Assembly (NCBI GenBank): GCA_964394145.1
Contig: CAYMVL010000034.1
Location: forward strand, 62,001-126,000
Length of the DNA: 64,000 nucleotides
From: JAFGBN01 sp964394145
Lineage (GTDB): Bacteria; Chloroflexota; Dehalococcoidia; GIF9; AB-539-J10
Direction of reading: 5' to 3'
In this document: one piece after another, positions 17,686-27,057 of the stretch
Position numbering within the stretch: position 1 is the stretch's first letter
How the letters are laid out: each line of letters starts with the position of its first letter
Notes under the pieces: model-generated
Seen by the model: the letters and a program-made list of their open reading frames with translations, nothing else
What the model was told of the DNA's origin: nothing
Databases searched by the model: none
Position numbers and translations under genes: made by a program

Positions 17686-18522
17686 CTATTCTGATTCAAG
17701 CACGGAAACGCCTAAAACATGAGGGCCAACGTGCGTGCCTACCACCGGGCTTATCCTGGAACGATAGACAGACTCTTGACGGACTATGCCACTCAGTTGC
17801 TGGGCTAATATCTCTAATTCATCAGGGGTATTAGCATGCTCAATAGCTAAAGCTTCGATATTACTAAAACCCTTGACAAAATTCACCAGGAAGCTTATCG
17901 CTTGAGCCCGGCTGCGAAGCCGGGCAAAGGGAAAAGTGTCTCCATCCTTTATTCCCAGGACCGGGTTTAGCTTCAGCAAGCTGCCAAGGAAAGCCTGTGC
18001 CTTGCCGATACGTCCACCCCTTCTTAAATAGTCCAGGGTGTCGAAGCTCATGCGTACATGTACTCGTGAAATCGCGTTTCGCAACCAGTCAACGATCTGG
18101 TATAAGTCAGCTCCTGATTTAGCCATCTGGTTCGCAAGAATTACCAGGAGCATCTGCCCGCCTATTGCTACTCGAGAATCAACAACCTCAATACGGCAAT
18201 CGTTGCCGATCATGGCTTTGCCCTGAATCGCACTGCCGTAAGTGCCGCTAAATGTGTGAGAAGCCATTATAGCCAGGATTTCTCCTGTCCCTTCAGCCAG
18301 TTCACTAAAAAGTCCAGCAAAGAAATCAGGGGTCACGGTTGAAGTAGTAGGGATGGTCTTGCTTCTTGCTAGCCTCTGGTAAAATTCCTCGGTGCCTATA
18401 TCAACATTATCACGATAAGACTCACTACCAAATTGGACATACAATGGGACCACGGTAATACCAAGGCTCTGGGCCAGCTGTGGAGTAATATCGGAGAGGC
18501 TATCAGTTACAATCTTAACCAT
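17686..18522 (-). CDS. fakB: DegV family fatty-acid-binding protein, FakB partner of the adjacent FakA
   Basis: 278 residues, full length. The family landmarks TDSLSDITPQLAQSLG, ASHTFSGTYGSA, DTLDYLRRGGRIGKAQAFLG and GTHVGPHV are present. The protein binds a free fatty acid and presents it for phosphorylation. It lies 18 bases downstream of the FakA homologue on the same strand, the standard fakA-fakB arrangement, so the function as kinase subunit is well supported by context. It is about as similar in motif order to the other DegV protein at 7651-8490, showing a paralogue pair. Confidence 0.93.
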   Translation of the reverse strand: MVKIVTDSLSDITPQLAQSLGITVVPLYVQFGSESYRDNVDIGTEEFYQRLARSKTIPTTSTVTPDFFAGLFSELAEGTGEILAIMASHTFSGTYGSAIQGKAMIGNDCRIEVVDSRVAIGGQMLLVILANQMAKSGADLYQIVDWLRNAISRVHVRMSFDTLDYLRRGGRIGKAQAFLGSLLKLNPVLGIKDGDTFPFARLRSRAQAISFLVNFVKGFSNIEALAIEHANTPDELEILAQQLSGIVRQESVYRSRISPVVGTHVGPHVLGVSVLESE

Positions 18523-18540
18523 CTTTCTGGAGCTTCAAAA

Positions 18541-20169
18541 TTATTCCAGTGAGATTATATAATCGTAGTGTGGTTGACCACCGTGAATTAGCTCGACCTC
18601 CACTTGGTATCTACTGCCGATTCCTTGAGCGATCTCTTCAGCTTCACTGATCTGAACCCCCGCTCCATAATACATGGTTGCTATCTCCATGTTTTCAGCT
18701 TCCGCTACCCTCAGGGCTTCAAAAATAGCATCTGACACCCTATCGCTGTTAGCTATCAAACGCTCATCATCCAAAATGGCAATGAACTGACCTTTCTTGA
18801 TTGTCAAGCCGTAAAGCTGGGTCTTACGCACAGCTCTAGTAATCTCTATTGTCTTCACCCGGGTTATCGCCTCATCCATACTTTGAGCATTTTCTTCCAA
18901 ATTCATGTCATAATTGAAAGCTAGGAATGCTGCAACGCCTTGTGGGATAGTCCTGCTAGGCACAACTCTGACACTCTTCGAGGTTAAAGACTGGACTTGC
19001 GAAGCTGTGAGTATGATGTTCTTGTTATTAGGCAAGAGTATAACCTTGTCCGATGGAGCTGATTCCACAGCTTGCAAGAGCTCACGAACGCTGGGATTCA
19101 TAGTCTGCCCTCCGGGGACTACGATGGCGTTGCCCAAGCTGCTGAATACCTCAAAAAGTCCGTCTCCAGAGGCAACTGTTATTAGAGAGATATCGACCAT
19201 GGGGATTCTCTCCCTTTGCATCTTAATGAATTCAACATACTGGTCATCCATATTACTTATTACTATCTGGTGCAGCTTGCCCAGACGCGTAGCATACTGA
19301 AGGACCTCTCCAGGGGCAAAGCTATGAATATGTACCCTGATTAAGCTGTCGCTACCGGTAACCATGAGAGACTGTCCTTTTTTGCTCAGGTCCTTTCTGA
19401 TCTTACCCGGATTGAGACCCTGCCCTTCCACAACAAAATTAGTGCAATATCCGTAAGGCATTTCCGGCGCTGTGGCCATTGAGGCTGACCTGGGGGCCAG
19501 TGCCGGCTCGGCAGCTACTATCGAAGGTGTCCAATACTCTATCTTCTGTGCATCACCCTTGAGGAAATGGAGGGCGCCCTCCAGCAAAACATAGAGGCCC
19601 TGCCCGCCAGCATCTACTACTCCGGCCTTCTTCAGCACTGGGAGCAAGCTAGGGGTACGGGCTACTGAATTCTGAGCCGCTCTTGCGGCAGCTTCCATTA
19701 CTGAGACCAGCGTATGATCGTTTTCGCACGCTGTTTCAGCGGCGATAGAAGCATCCTTGAGTACAGTCAGAATAGTACCCTCCACAGGGTTGACAATACC
19801 TTCATAGGCAGTTTGTGATGCTGCAGTCAGTGCACTGGCAAGCTGTCTGCCATTACAATGAGTCCTACCCTGTAACCCCTTAGCCAAACCACGCCAGAAT
19901 TGAGACAGAATTACACCTGAATTGCCTCGGGCTCCCATCAGAGAACCATAGGCCATTGATTTTGCTACTGAAGAAACATCGCTGTCTGAAGTCCGGTTTG
20001 CCTCCTCCATAGCGGACTTCATGGTCAGCAACATGTTAGTTCCGGTGTCACCATCGGGAACAGGGAAAACATTTATGGCATTGATATCGGGAGTGCTTTT
20101 CTCGAGCCATGCGGTCGCTGAAGCAAACATGCCTTTCAGTATTTGTCCGTCAACTAATTCAGGCTCCAC
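18541..20169 (-). CDS. fakA: Fatty acid kinase catalytic subunit (DAK2-domain protein)
   Basis: 542 residues. The N-terminal DAK2 (Dak phosphatase) domain has VFPVPDGDTGTNML, MGARGNSGVILSQFW and VDAGGQGLYVLLEG, which bind ATP and magnesium. A middle domain (~250-330) and a C-terminal DegV-like domain (~330-542) follow, as in FakA/YloV. With FakB it makes acyl phosphate from exogenous or recycled fatty acids for phospholipid synthesis. In many bacteria this gene follows rpmB. Here rpmB is divergent, 105 bases away, so the neighbourhood is partly kept. The ATG at 20169 begins MEPELVDGQILKGMFAS as in homologues. Confidence 0.93.
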   Translation of the reverse strand: MEPELVDGQILKGMFASATAWLEKSTPDINAINVFPVPDGDTGTNMLLTMKSAMEEANRTSDSDVSSVAKSMAYGSLMGARGNSGVILSQFWRGLAKGLQGRTHCNGRQLASALTAASQTAYEGIVNPVEGTILTVLKDASIAAETACENDHTLVSVMEAAARAAQNSVARTPSLLPVLKKAGVVDAGGQGLYVLLEGALHFLKGDAQKIEYWTPSIVAAEPALAPRSASMATAPEMPYGYCTNFVVEGQGLNPGKIRKDLSKKGQSLMVTGSDSLIRVHIHSFAPGEVLQYATRLGKLHQIVISNMDDQYVEFIKMQRERIPMVDISLITVASGDGLFEVFSSLGNAIVVPGGQTMNPSVRELLQAVESAPSDKVILLPNNKNIILTASQVQSLTSKSVRVVPSRTIPQGVAAFLAFNYDMNLEENAQSMDEAITRVKTIEITRAVRKTQLYGLTIKKGQFIAILDDERLIANSDRVSDAIFEALRVAEAENMEIATMYYGAGVQISEAEEIAQGIGSRYQVEVELIHGGQPHYDYIISLE

Positions 20170-20227
20170 TTACTATTCTCCTTGCCTACTGAAGTTGCCA
20201 CCGCAACTTTAGTATGATAGCATTACT

Positions 20228-20246
20228 ATGATAACCGAGGTATCAT
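20228..20246 (+). promoter_or_regulatory. Inverted repeat in the rpmB leader / divergent promoter region
   Basis: ATGATA (20228-20233) and TATCAT (20241-20246) form a 6-base stem around ACCGAGG, 28 bases before the rpmB start and within the 105-base divergent region shared with fakA. It could be an operator or leader hairpin. A purine-rich AAAGGGGG follows at 20254-20261, somewhat far (13 bases) from the GTG start. Confidence 0.3.
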
Positions 20247-20274
20247 TTATAGTAAAGGGGGTTCAAACTCACCC

Positions 20275-20457
20275 GTGAAGTGTGAAATTTGTGGAAAAAG
20301 AGTGCAGTTTGGTAATAACGTAAGTCACTCCAAAAGACATACTAAGAGACGCTGGTTGCCTAACATCCACCGAGCTACAATTGTCGTGGATGGGGCGAAA
20401 AGAAAAGTCAATATCTGCACTCGATGTCTTCGCACTCACTATAAGGCGTCCAGTTAA
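20275..20457 (+). CDS. rpmB: 50S ribosomal protein L28
   Basis: 60 residues, normal for the short L28 type. The conserved core GNNVSHSKRHTKRRWLPNIH is followed by the basic tail. Two zinc-binding pairs are present, CEIC near the N-terminus and CTRC near the C-terminus, so this is the zinc-ribbon (C+) form. The start is a GTG, giving MKCEICGK. It stands alone between divergent fakA and convergent rpe. The stop is followed by an 8-base stem, AATCCGAA/TTCGGGTT, at 20457-20479, which may end transcription from both sides. Confidence 0.96.
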   Translation: MKCEICGKRVQFGNNVSHSKRHTKRRWLPNIHRATIVVDGAKRKVNICTRCLRTHYKASS

Positions 20458-20479
20458 TCCGAAATTCTTGTTCGGGTTA
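20457..20479. terminator. Possible bidirectional terminator between rpmB and rpe
   Basis: The arms AATCCGAA and TTCGGGTT pair over 8 positions (one G-T) around a 7-base loop and lie exactly between the convergent stops of rpmB and rpe. There is no strong T-run. Confidence 0.4.
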
Positions 20480-21142
20480 GCTTATTGCCTCCCTCATTCT
20501 CCGTAGCGATTCGTTTATCCCTTCCTTGGCTTTAAAGACGCTGTTCCCCGCTGCCAGAACATTAGCTCCGGCTTCTACTATGCTATGCGCATTATCAATA
20601 TTGATGCCTCCATCAACTTCAAGTTCAATGGCCAGGTTCTTATCATCGAGAATCTTACGGAGGCGACTTATCTTGCTGAGTGACTCCGCAATAAAAGTCT
20701 GCCCTCCAAAGCCAGGATTGACGCTCATCACAAGAATCAAATCCACCTGAGACATGACCTCGTCTATGGTGCTTAAGGGGGTGGCTGGGTTCAAAGCCAC
20801 ACCCACCTTTATGCCCAGTTCTTTTATAGACTGAATTGTCTTATGCAGGTGGGAGCAGGCTTCCACATGCACAGTTAGAATATTGGCACCGGAGCTGGCG
20901 AACTGAGAGATATAGCAGTCCGGGCGCTCTATCATTAAATGCACATCTAAAGGCAGGTGAGTCCAGGTCCGTAGCGAAGCCACTACGGAGGCACCAATAG
21001 TGATATTGGGCACAAAATGCCCATCCATGACGTCAACGTGGATATAGTCAGCTCCTGCCCTGGTGGCTTCAGCGACCTGCTCCCCAAGACGACTAAAATC
21101 GGCGGAAAGAATTGATGGTGCCAGTTTAACATGCATACCCAT
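20477..21142 (-). CDS. rpe: Ribulose-phosphate 3-epimerase
   Basis: 221 residues, full length. This TIM-barrel enzyme interconverts ribulose-5-P and xylulose-5-P in the pentose phosphate cycle. The metal/active-site motifs are SILSADFSRLGEQ, HVDVMDGHFVPN, DVHLMIE, VMSVNPGFGGQ and EVDGGIN. It is the last gene of the argJ-argB-argD-argG-argH-rpe run and starts eight bases after the argH stop. Co-transcription with arginine genes has no direct metabolic reason that I can see. Confidence 0.96.
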   Translation of the reverse strand: MGMHVKLAPSILSADFSRLGEQVAEATRAGADYIHVDVMDGHFVPNITIGASVVASLRTWTHLPLDVHLMIERPDCYISQFASSGANILTVHVEACSHLHKTIQSIKELGIKVGVALNPATPLSTIDEVMSQVDLILVMSVNPGFGGQTFIAESLSKISRLRKILDDKNLAIELEVDGGINIDNAHSIVEAGANVLAAGNSVFKAKEGINESLRRMREAIS

Positions 21143-21150
21143 AGCTACTA

Positions 21151-22509
21151 CTATATTAGCTCCTTCGCCTTCTTCAGCGCCATTTCGACCTGTTCCGGGG
21201 AAGTGCCCCCTATGCTGTTCCGAGCGGCTGCGGATGATTTCAAGGTTATGTTATATACGTCTTCGGCGAATAGGGGAGACAACTCGTGGTATTCTTTCAA
21301 GCTCAGCTCATGAAAACCCTTGCCTGTATTTGAGGCATATTCGCCCAGCTTAGCTACTACTCCATAGGCTTCGCGGAATGGCAGGCCTCTCTTTACCAGG
21401 TAGTCGGCTATATCGGTAGCTAATAGGTAATCCTTTCTAATAGCCTGGCTAATACGCCTGGCATCGACCCTGACTGTCTTTACCATCTCAGCAAACACTG
21501 ATAAGCTGGCATCTAAGGTATCCACGGTATCAAAGAGTCCTTCTTTGTCCTCCTGCAAATCGCGGTTGTAAGAAAGAGGTAGAGCTTTCATAGTAATCAG
21601 AAGGCCCAGAAGGTTGCCATAGACTCGCCCGGTTTTCCCTCTGGCTAGCTCAGCCACATCGGGATTTTTCTTTTGAGGCATAATGCTTGAGCCTGTGGTA
21701 AAGGCTGCTCCAATTTCTAGGAAGCCAAACTCAGACGATGACCATAAAACAAGCTCTTCAGCCCACCTCGAAAGGTGCATCATTGCCAGGGCAGCTATTG
21801 CTTCAAATTCTATCACAAAATCTCTGTCTGAGACCGCATCAATGCTATTAGTGCTCACTCTGGCGAAACCCAGTTCCCGGGCAAGAAATTCTCGGTCCAC
21901 AGGGTACGAAACGCCAGCTAAGGCACCGCTACCCAGAGGCAAGACATCAACTCGTTTAAGGCAGTCATATAATCGCTCTTTATCTCGCTGAAACATCTCG
22001 AAATAGGCCAGCAAGTGGTGTGCTAGAAGAATTGGCTGTGCCTGCTGCAAATGAGTATAGCCAGGCATGATGACATCTTTATTTGCTTCGGCTAATTCCA
22101 CCAGCGAACTTTGCAAGGTTTTTATTCTGTCAACGGTTCTTAGAATCTCTTCTTTGACGAACAGGCGTAAATCCAAAGCTATTTGGTCATTTCTCGACCT
22201 TGCGGTATGTAGTTTCCCTGCTACATTACCTATCTTTTCGAACAGTCGCGCCTCAATGTTCATATGTATGTCTTCAAGTTCAGCTTTGAATTGAAACTTC
22301 CCATGCTCGACTTCCTCGCGGATAGAGATAAGTCCCTTCGTTATAGCCTCAGCATCGCTGTCAGCTATTATTCCCTGCTTTGACAGCATCCTCGCGTGAG
22401 CGACCGAACCGGTGATGTCCTCGCGATATAATCGCTGGTCAAACGGGATAGAGGCAAGATATTTTCTTGTTAGCTCACTCTTGTTCTTCAGCATTACCCT
22501 TTTGCTCAA
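21151..22509 (-). CDS. argH: Argininosuccinate lyase
   Basis: 452 residues, normal length. It cleaves argininosuccinate to arginine and fumarate. The fumarase/aspartase signature GSSIMPQKKNPD is intact, as are HTARSRNDQIALDLR and GYTHLQQAQPI. The start at 22509 overlaps argG by 35 bases. A second ATG at 22494 (MLKNKSELTRKY) would reduce the overlap to 20. Either start implies coupling with argG. Confidence 0.96.
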   Translation of the reverse strand: MSKRVMLKNKSELTRKYLASIPFDQRLYREDITGSVAHARMLSKQGIIADSDAEAITKGLISIREEVEHGKFQFKAELEDIHMNIEARLFEKIGNVAGKLHTARSRNDQIALDLRLFVKEEILRTVDRIKTLQSSLVELAEANKDVIMPGYTHLQQAQPILLAHHLLAYFEMFQRDKERLYDCLKRVDVLPLGSGALAGVSYPVDREFLARELGFARVSTNSIDAVSDRDFVIEFEAIAALAMMHLSRWAEELVLWSSSEFGFLEIGAAFTTGSSIMPQKKNPDVAELARGKTGRVYGNLLGLLITMKALPLSYNRDLQEDKEGLFDTVDTLDASLSVFAEMVKTVRVDARRISQAIRKDYLLATDIADYLVKRGLPFREAYGVVAKLGEYASNTGKGFHELSLKEYHELSPLFAEDVYNITLKSSAAARNSIGGTSPEQVEMALKKAKELI

Positions 22510-23701
22510 ATAGCAATTGTGCCTGAGCTTGAGTTCTTACGGGCAGCCCCCAGATATGGATGAAACCAGGAGAAGCGCTCTGGTCGAAGGCATCGCCTTT
22601 ATCATAAGTAGCCAGGCTGTAATCATAAAGAGAATATGGCGATTTCTTACCTACTATCTGGCAACTGCCTTTGAAAAGCTTGACCCTGATACTGCCGGTG
22701 ACGTATCTCTGTGTGCTTTCCACATAAGAAGCCAGGTCCTGTCGCATACCTGTAAACCACAGCCCGTTATAAACAAGGTCGGCATACTCAGTAGCTACTT
22801 TGGCCTTGAAGCGCAGCTGTTCCTTAGTCAGCACGAGATTTTCTAGCGCCTGGTGGGATTCAAGGAGAACCACAGCTGCCGGCGCCTCGTAAACCTCCCT
22901 TGATTTTATGCCCACAAGCCTATTCTCCACGTGGTCAATTCGCCCAACACCATGCTCACAGGCTAGCTGATGGATTCTGTGGACAAGAGTCACAGCATCC
23001 AATTCTTCGCCATCAAGGCTTACCGGGATCCCCTTATCAAAGCCAATCACCACATAAGCAGGCTTCCCGGGGGCTGCTTCAGGAGACTTTGTCCAGAGAA
23101 AGACGTCATCGGGAGCTTCATTCCAGGGATCCTCCAGGACGCCGCATTCAATGGCTCTTCCCCACAAGTTCTCATCAATCGAATAAGGGCTGGCCTTAGT
23201 AATAGGGATAGGGATATTATGCAATTGAGCATAGGCAATTGTCTCTTCCCTGGTCATATTCCATTCTCTAGCCGGGGCTATTACCTTAAGTTGAGGGGCC
23301 AAGGCTGCTACGCTGACATCAAACCTTACCTGGTCGTTCCCCTTGCCGGTGCAGCCATGGGCCACCGCTTTGGCGCCCTCCTTTTCAGCCGCCTCCACCA
23401 GGAGTTGGGCCATAAGAGGCCGTCCCAGAGCAGTGGCTAGAGGATATTGATTTTCGTAGCATGCGTCGGCCTGAAGAGCGGGGAAGGCAAAGGACTTAAT
23501 GAATGGTTCTCTGGCATCAATCACCAATGCCTTTATGGCCCCTACGGCAAGTGCTTTTCGTTTAATAGCCTCAAGGTCAGCTACATTACCCACATCCACT
23601 GTGAAGGCGATTACATCCATATCATACCGCTCTTTGAGCCACTTTATGGCTACCGAAGTATCCAGACCGCCGCTATATGCCAATACTACTTTATCCGACA
23701 T
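22475..23701 (-). CDS. argG: Argininosuccinate synthase
   Basis: About 408 residues from the ATG at 23701 (MSDKVVLAYSGGLDTS), chosen because the PP-loop motif AYSGGLDTS should lie near the N-terminus. A longer frame from 23731 adds ten residues inside argD and is unlikely. The enzyme joins citrulline and aspartate with ATP. Other family blocks are AHGCTGKGNDQVRF, TKASPYSIDENLWGRA and the C-terminal GSCQIVGKKSPYSLY. It lies between argD and argH, with overlaps on both sides. Confidence 0.95.
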   Translation of the reverse strand: MSDKVVLAYSGGLDTSVAIKWLKERYDMDVIAFTVDVGNVADLEAIKRKALAVGAIKALVIDAREPFIKSFAFPALQADACYENQYPLATALGRPLMAQLLVEAAEKEGAKAVAHGCTGKGNDQVRFDVSVAALAPQLKVIAPAREWNMTREETIAYAQLHNIPIPITKASPYSIDENLWGRAIECGVLEDPWNEAPDDVFLWTKSPEAAPGKPAYVVIGFDKGIPVSLDGEELDAVTLVHRIHQLACEHGVGRIDHVENRLVGIKSREVYEAPAAVVLLESHQALENLVLTKEQLRFKAKVATEYADLVYNGLWFTGMRQDLASYVESTQRYVTGSIRVKLFKGSCQIVGKKSPYSLYDYSLATYDKGDAFDQSASPGFIHIWGLPVRTQAQAQLLFEQKGNAEEQE

Positions 23702-24899
23702 GTTTACTCCTTGCTTTCTCGGCCAAGACATCCTGCAAAATGCTAATGGCCTTGTCTACTTCCCTTTCAGTTATAATGAGTGGAGGCATGAATCGAAGCG
23801 TTGTTGGCTTCACCCTGTTAACCAGGAAGCCCTTGTCGATGCAAGCCATCACCACCTCTTCAGCAATTTCGCTATCAAATTCCAAAGCTACCAGTAACCC
23901 TCGACCTCTTACTTGAGTGATAAACTCGAATTGGCGCTTTAGATTTTCAAGCTTGGTCATAAAATATTTGCCCACTTGCTCTACCCTTTGGGGGATATTG
24001 TTCTCGATGATATACTTCAGGGCAGCATAAGCAGCCGCACAGGCTAACGGGTTGCCACCGAAGGTAGAGCCATGTTCGCCCGGGGAGAAAAGGGAAAACT
24101 CTTCTTTGGCCAGAAATGCGCCGATGGGCACACCGCTGCCTAGCCCCTTAGCCAGTGTCATTATATCCGGTTCTAAGTTATATTGCTCATAGGCGAAAAG
24201 CTTTCCCGTTCTACCTATTCCTGTCTGTATCTCATCGAGAATGAACAGGATTCCTTTCTGGCGACACCAGCTTTGCACTTTGTGCAAATAGTCGTCATCG
24301 GGTACGTTGACTCCCCCTTCTCCCTGGATCGGCTCCAGTATCACTGCACAAGTTTGCTCATCAGTTGCCTGTTCAATTGCCTCAACGCTATTATAATCAA
24401 CGTTAACAAAGCCAAGGGGCAGAGGTATATAGGGGTCCTGAAATTTGCTCTGTCCGGTCGCAGCAGTCATGGCCAGAGTCCTACCATGAAAAGAGCTATA
24501 AGTAGATATGACTTTGTAGGCGCCGTTGAGGTGGAGTCTGCCGTACCTGCGGGCCAGTTTAACAGCTCCTTCATTAGCTTCAGCGCCGCTGTTACAGAAG
24601 AAGACCCTATCAAGGCAACTGTGTCCTACCAGAAGGCGCGCCAACTCTATCTGTGGGATAGTATAGAACTGATTTGATGCTTGGATTAGAGTCTTGGCTT
24701 GCTTTTCCAGAGCCTTGACTACCACCGGAGGACAATGTCCCAGACTGTTTACCGCCCAACCACCAACGAAGTCAAGATACTCTCTGTTATGGTCGTCCCA
24801 TGCCAAAGCACCTTTTCCCCGAACCAGCGTTACAGGGACTCTGGCTGCCGTCCTCAGAAACAATTGTTTCTCCAGCTCCTGCCAATTATCCTCGTACAA
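23691..24899 (-). CDS. argD: Acetylornithine aminotransferase
   Basis: About 402 residues. This PLP enzyme has the cofactor Asp in ILDEIQTGIGRTG and the Schiff-base Lys in MTLAKGLGSGVPIGA. Other landmarks are NSGAEANEGAVKLAR and EHGSTFGGNPLACAA. I prefer the TTG start at 24899 because an AGGAGG site (24908-24913) sits eight bases upstream. The ATG at 24944 would extend the protein by 15 residues far into argB. With the TTG the overlap with argB is 14 bases. It probably also serves succinyl-diaminopimelate-type transamination in some relatives, but that cannot be judged here. Confidence 0.93.
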   Translation of the reverse strand: MYEDNWQELEKQLFLRTAARVPVTLVRGKGALAWDDHNREYLDFVGGWAVNSLGHCPPVVVKALEKQAKTLIQASNQFYTIPQIELARLLVGHSCLDRVFFCNSGAEANEGAVKLARRYGRLHLNGAYKVISTYSSFHGRTLAMTAATGQSKFQDPYIPLPLGFVNVDYNSVEAIEQATDEQTCAVILEPIQGEGGVNVPDDDYLHKVQSWCRQKGILFILDEIQTGIGRTGKLFAYEQYNLEPDIMTLAKGLGSGVPIGAFLAKEEFSLFSPGEHGSTFGGNPLACAAAYAALKYIIENNIPQRVEQVGKYFMTKLENLKRQFEFITQVRGRGLLVALEFDSEIAEEVVMACIDKGFLVNRVKPTTLRFMPPLIITEREVDKAISILQDVLAEKARSKHVG

Positions 24900-25686
24900 T
24901 GGTTGTCCCTCCTGATTGAGATTGTGTCGTTCTGCTTCCAACAACGCTGAGCAAATTATGAGACATTCTGCCGTCGATGATATGAACGGCGGACACCGTC
25001 GCCAGAGCTCTAATGCTAGCTTCCAATTTTGGGATCATCCCGCCTGTAGCTATGTCGGACTCGAGCAGCACCTTGGCCTCTGTGGTATTGAGCTTAGATA
25101 TTACTCTGCCGGATGCATCCTGGACACCATCAACGTCGGTAAGGAAGATAAGCTTCTCGGCAGCCAACACAGCCGCGATTTCACCAGCAGCAGCGTCTCC
25201 ATTAACATTAAGCAACATTATCTTGCCCTCGACTGAGCCGAAACTTACGGGCGCCACCACCGGCATGTAGTCTTCTTTCAGCAATAGCTTCAATACGGTG
25301 GGATCGACGGCTACAATCTCCCCTACATAACCTAGCTCCGGACTTTTGCTGATTGCCCGGAGCAAATTGCCATCACAACCACTGACACCTACAGCCTTAG
25401 CTCCCAAAGCCTGAATTGCTACTACTAATTCTTTATTAACCAGGCCACCCAGGACCGCCGTTACCACCTTTAAGCTATCAGCATCGGTAACCCTCAGGCC
25501 ATTTATGAAGCTTGTGGAGATGCCAAGGCGGGAAAGCCAGTCGGAACTCATTTGGGCACCACCATGAACCACCAGAGGGGAATTCCCCTGCCTTTGAAGC
25601 TCCACCAGGTCCTCTAAAGTGGTGTCATGCTTGCCCAGCGTACTGCCACCAATCTTTACTACTATTGTCTCTCTTGGCAAAGTCAC
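24886..25686 (-). CDS. argB: Acetylglutamate kinase
   Basis: 266 residues, amino-acid kinase family. It phosphorylates N-acetylglutamate in the arginine pathway. The motifs VVKIGGSTLG, VHGGAQMSSDWLSRLG, NVNGDAAAGEIAAVL and FLTDVDGVQD are present. The usual N-acetylglutamate-site sequence (GGGP in many members) reads HGGAQ here, a mild deviation shared with LysZ/ArgB relatives. It starts eight bases after argJ and overlaps argD. An alternative reading as LysW-acetylaminoadipate kinase is less likely, since no lysW was seen. Confidence 0.9.
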   Translation of the reverse strand: MTLPRETIVVKIGGSTLGKHDTTLEDLVELQRQGNSPLVVHGGAQMSSDWLSRLGISTSFINGLRVTDADSLKVVTAVLGGLVNKELVVAIQALGAKAVGVSGCDGNLLRAISKSPELGYVGEIVAVDPTVLKLLLKEDYMPVVAPVSFGSVEGKIMLLNVNGDAAAGEIAAVLAAEKLIFLTDVDGVQDASGRVISKLNTTEAKVLLESDIATGGMIPKLEASIRALATVSAVHIIDGRMSHNLLSVVGSRTTQSQSGGTTIVRG

Positions 25687-25694
25687 CCTCTGTT

Positions 25695-26894
25695 TTAGGA
25701 TGTATACTCGCTGTTTATCCTAACATATTCCTCAGAGAGGTCGCAGCCCCAAGCAGTGGCTTTGCCCTTTCCTGAATTGAGACATACCCTAATAAGTACA
25801 GTGTCACTGCTGCTCAAACTCACTATCATCTTATCTTTACTGAACAAGGCGGGTACACCCTGCTTCATAACGCAGGTACCATTTAAATATACATCTAGCC
25901 TGTCTTCTATTACCTTGGCTCGGCTCCGTCCTATAGCCGCAACAATACGTCCCCAGTTGGGGTCACTGCCATGTATAGCGGTCTTGACTAGCGGTGAACT
26001 GGCAATGGTTCGGGCTGCCAGGCAAGCTTCCGCTTGCTTGAATGCTCCCTCGACGCTAACCTCAATGAGCTTAGTTGCCCCTTCGCCATCCTGAGCTATA
26101 GACTTGGCCAGCTGGATACAAACCTGGTTCAAGGCTTCCTGGAAGGCAGCACCATTGCCAGAATGGATCGGGGGGTTAGCAGCCAAGCCATTAGCCAGCA
26201 AGAATACGGAATCGCTGGGGCTGGTATCCCCATCAATGCTAATCATATTAAAGGAAAGATCCGCTGCTTGCTTGAGGGCGGAGTGCAGAAATAGCGCATC
26301 TACCGAAGCATCCGTCGCTATGAAGCAAAGCATTGTAGCTAGGTTAGGATGTATCATACCGGATCCTTTTGCTATCCCGGCGATAGAGAATCCAGCTCCG
26401 CCGTCACCAACGTGAACGGCTGTCTCTTTAGATTTAGTATCTGTGGTCATCATCGCCTTGGCAAGGCTGTGACCGTCTCTGCGGCTCAGCTCCATTTTCC
26501 GGATTCCGGCCCTTATACGATCCATAGGTAGTGGCACCCCAATTACACCGGTGCTAGCCACAAGGACTTCCTCCGCAGATATGCCCAGCTTGGATGCTGT
26601 CAGGCTTGCCATTTCCAAAGCATCTGCTAGACCCTGCTGTCCCACACAAGCATTAGCACAACCTGAGTTTACCACAATTGCCTGCGCCCGGTTCATGGCT
26701 AAATGTCTCCGGGATAGGATAACAGGAGCTGACTTGATCTGATTGCTGGTGAAGACGCCAGCGGCAGTGCAGGGCAGTTCGGAGTAGAGAATGCCCAGGT
26801 CAAGCTCGCCATTGGTTTTCATACCAGCGTTAACCGCTCCAGCCATAAAGCCCGCGACCGAAGTAATGGTGGCGGAAGGGATGAACTTGAACAT
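25695..26894 (-). CDS. argJ: Bifunctional glutamate N-acetyltransferase / ornithine acetyltransferase
   Basis: 399 residues, full length. It moves the acetyl group from N-acetylornithine back to glutamate, giving the cyclic arginine route. The self-cleavage site is clear as KGSGMIHPNLATMLCF, in which the Thr becomes the nucleophile of the beta chain. The final residues include NSEYTS, close to the usual C-terminal Y-x-T/S. It leads the arg gene run. There is no ribosome site before the ATG at 26894. Instead a TGCTATATT extended -10 lies seven bases upstream, so the transcript is probably leaderless. argC and argF are not in the window. Confidence 0.95.
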   Translation of the reverse strand: MFKFIPSATITSVAGFMAGAVNAGMKTNGELDLGILYSELPCTAAGVFTSNQIKSAPVILSRRHLAMNRAQAIVVNSGCANACVGQQGLADALEMASLTASKLGISAEEVLVASTGVIGVPLPMDRIRAGIRKMELSRRDGHSLAKAMMTTDTKSKETAVHVGDGGAGFSIAGIAKGSGMIHPNLATMLCFIATDASVDALFLHSALKQAADLSFNMISIDGDTSPSDSVFLLANGLAANPPIHSGNGAAFQEALNQVCIQLAKSIAQDGEGATKLIEVSVEGAFKQAEACLAARTIASSPLVKTAIHGSDPNWGRIVAAIGRSRAKVIEDRLDVYLNGTCVMKQGVPALFSKDKMIVSLSSSDTVLIRVCLNSGKGKATAWGCDLSEEYVRINSEYTS

Positions 26895-26901
26895 GTAAAC
26901 A

Positions 26902-26910
26902 AATATAGCA
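26902..26910 (-). promoter_or_regulatory. Extended -10 promoter of argJ giving a near-leaderless mRNA
   Basis: Read on the minus strand, TGCTATATT (TG-n-TATATT) ends seven bases before the argJ ATG, so transcription would begin at or next to the start codon. No good -35 was seen, which is normal for extended -10 promoters. Confidence 0.4.
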
Positions 26911-27057
26911 AGAAATCGGGCCAGCGTCTACGCGGAGGCTGAGATGGGAAAGAGTACAATTTCAATCTCCCATGCTAATCGCCTGGCTGTCTTGCCCTGA
27001 TAGAGTATACTAAAAGCGAACTTACCAGAACCCATAGACCAGCGTTATCTATACGGT

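Noticed and set aside
23701..23731. Longer argG N-terminus (MSWPRKQGVN extension)
   Set aside because: The PP-loop should lie near residue 10, and the extra residues lie inside argD. The ATG at 23701 fits the family.
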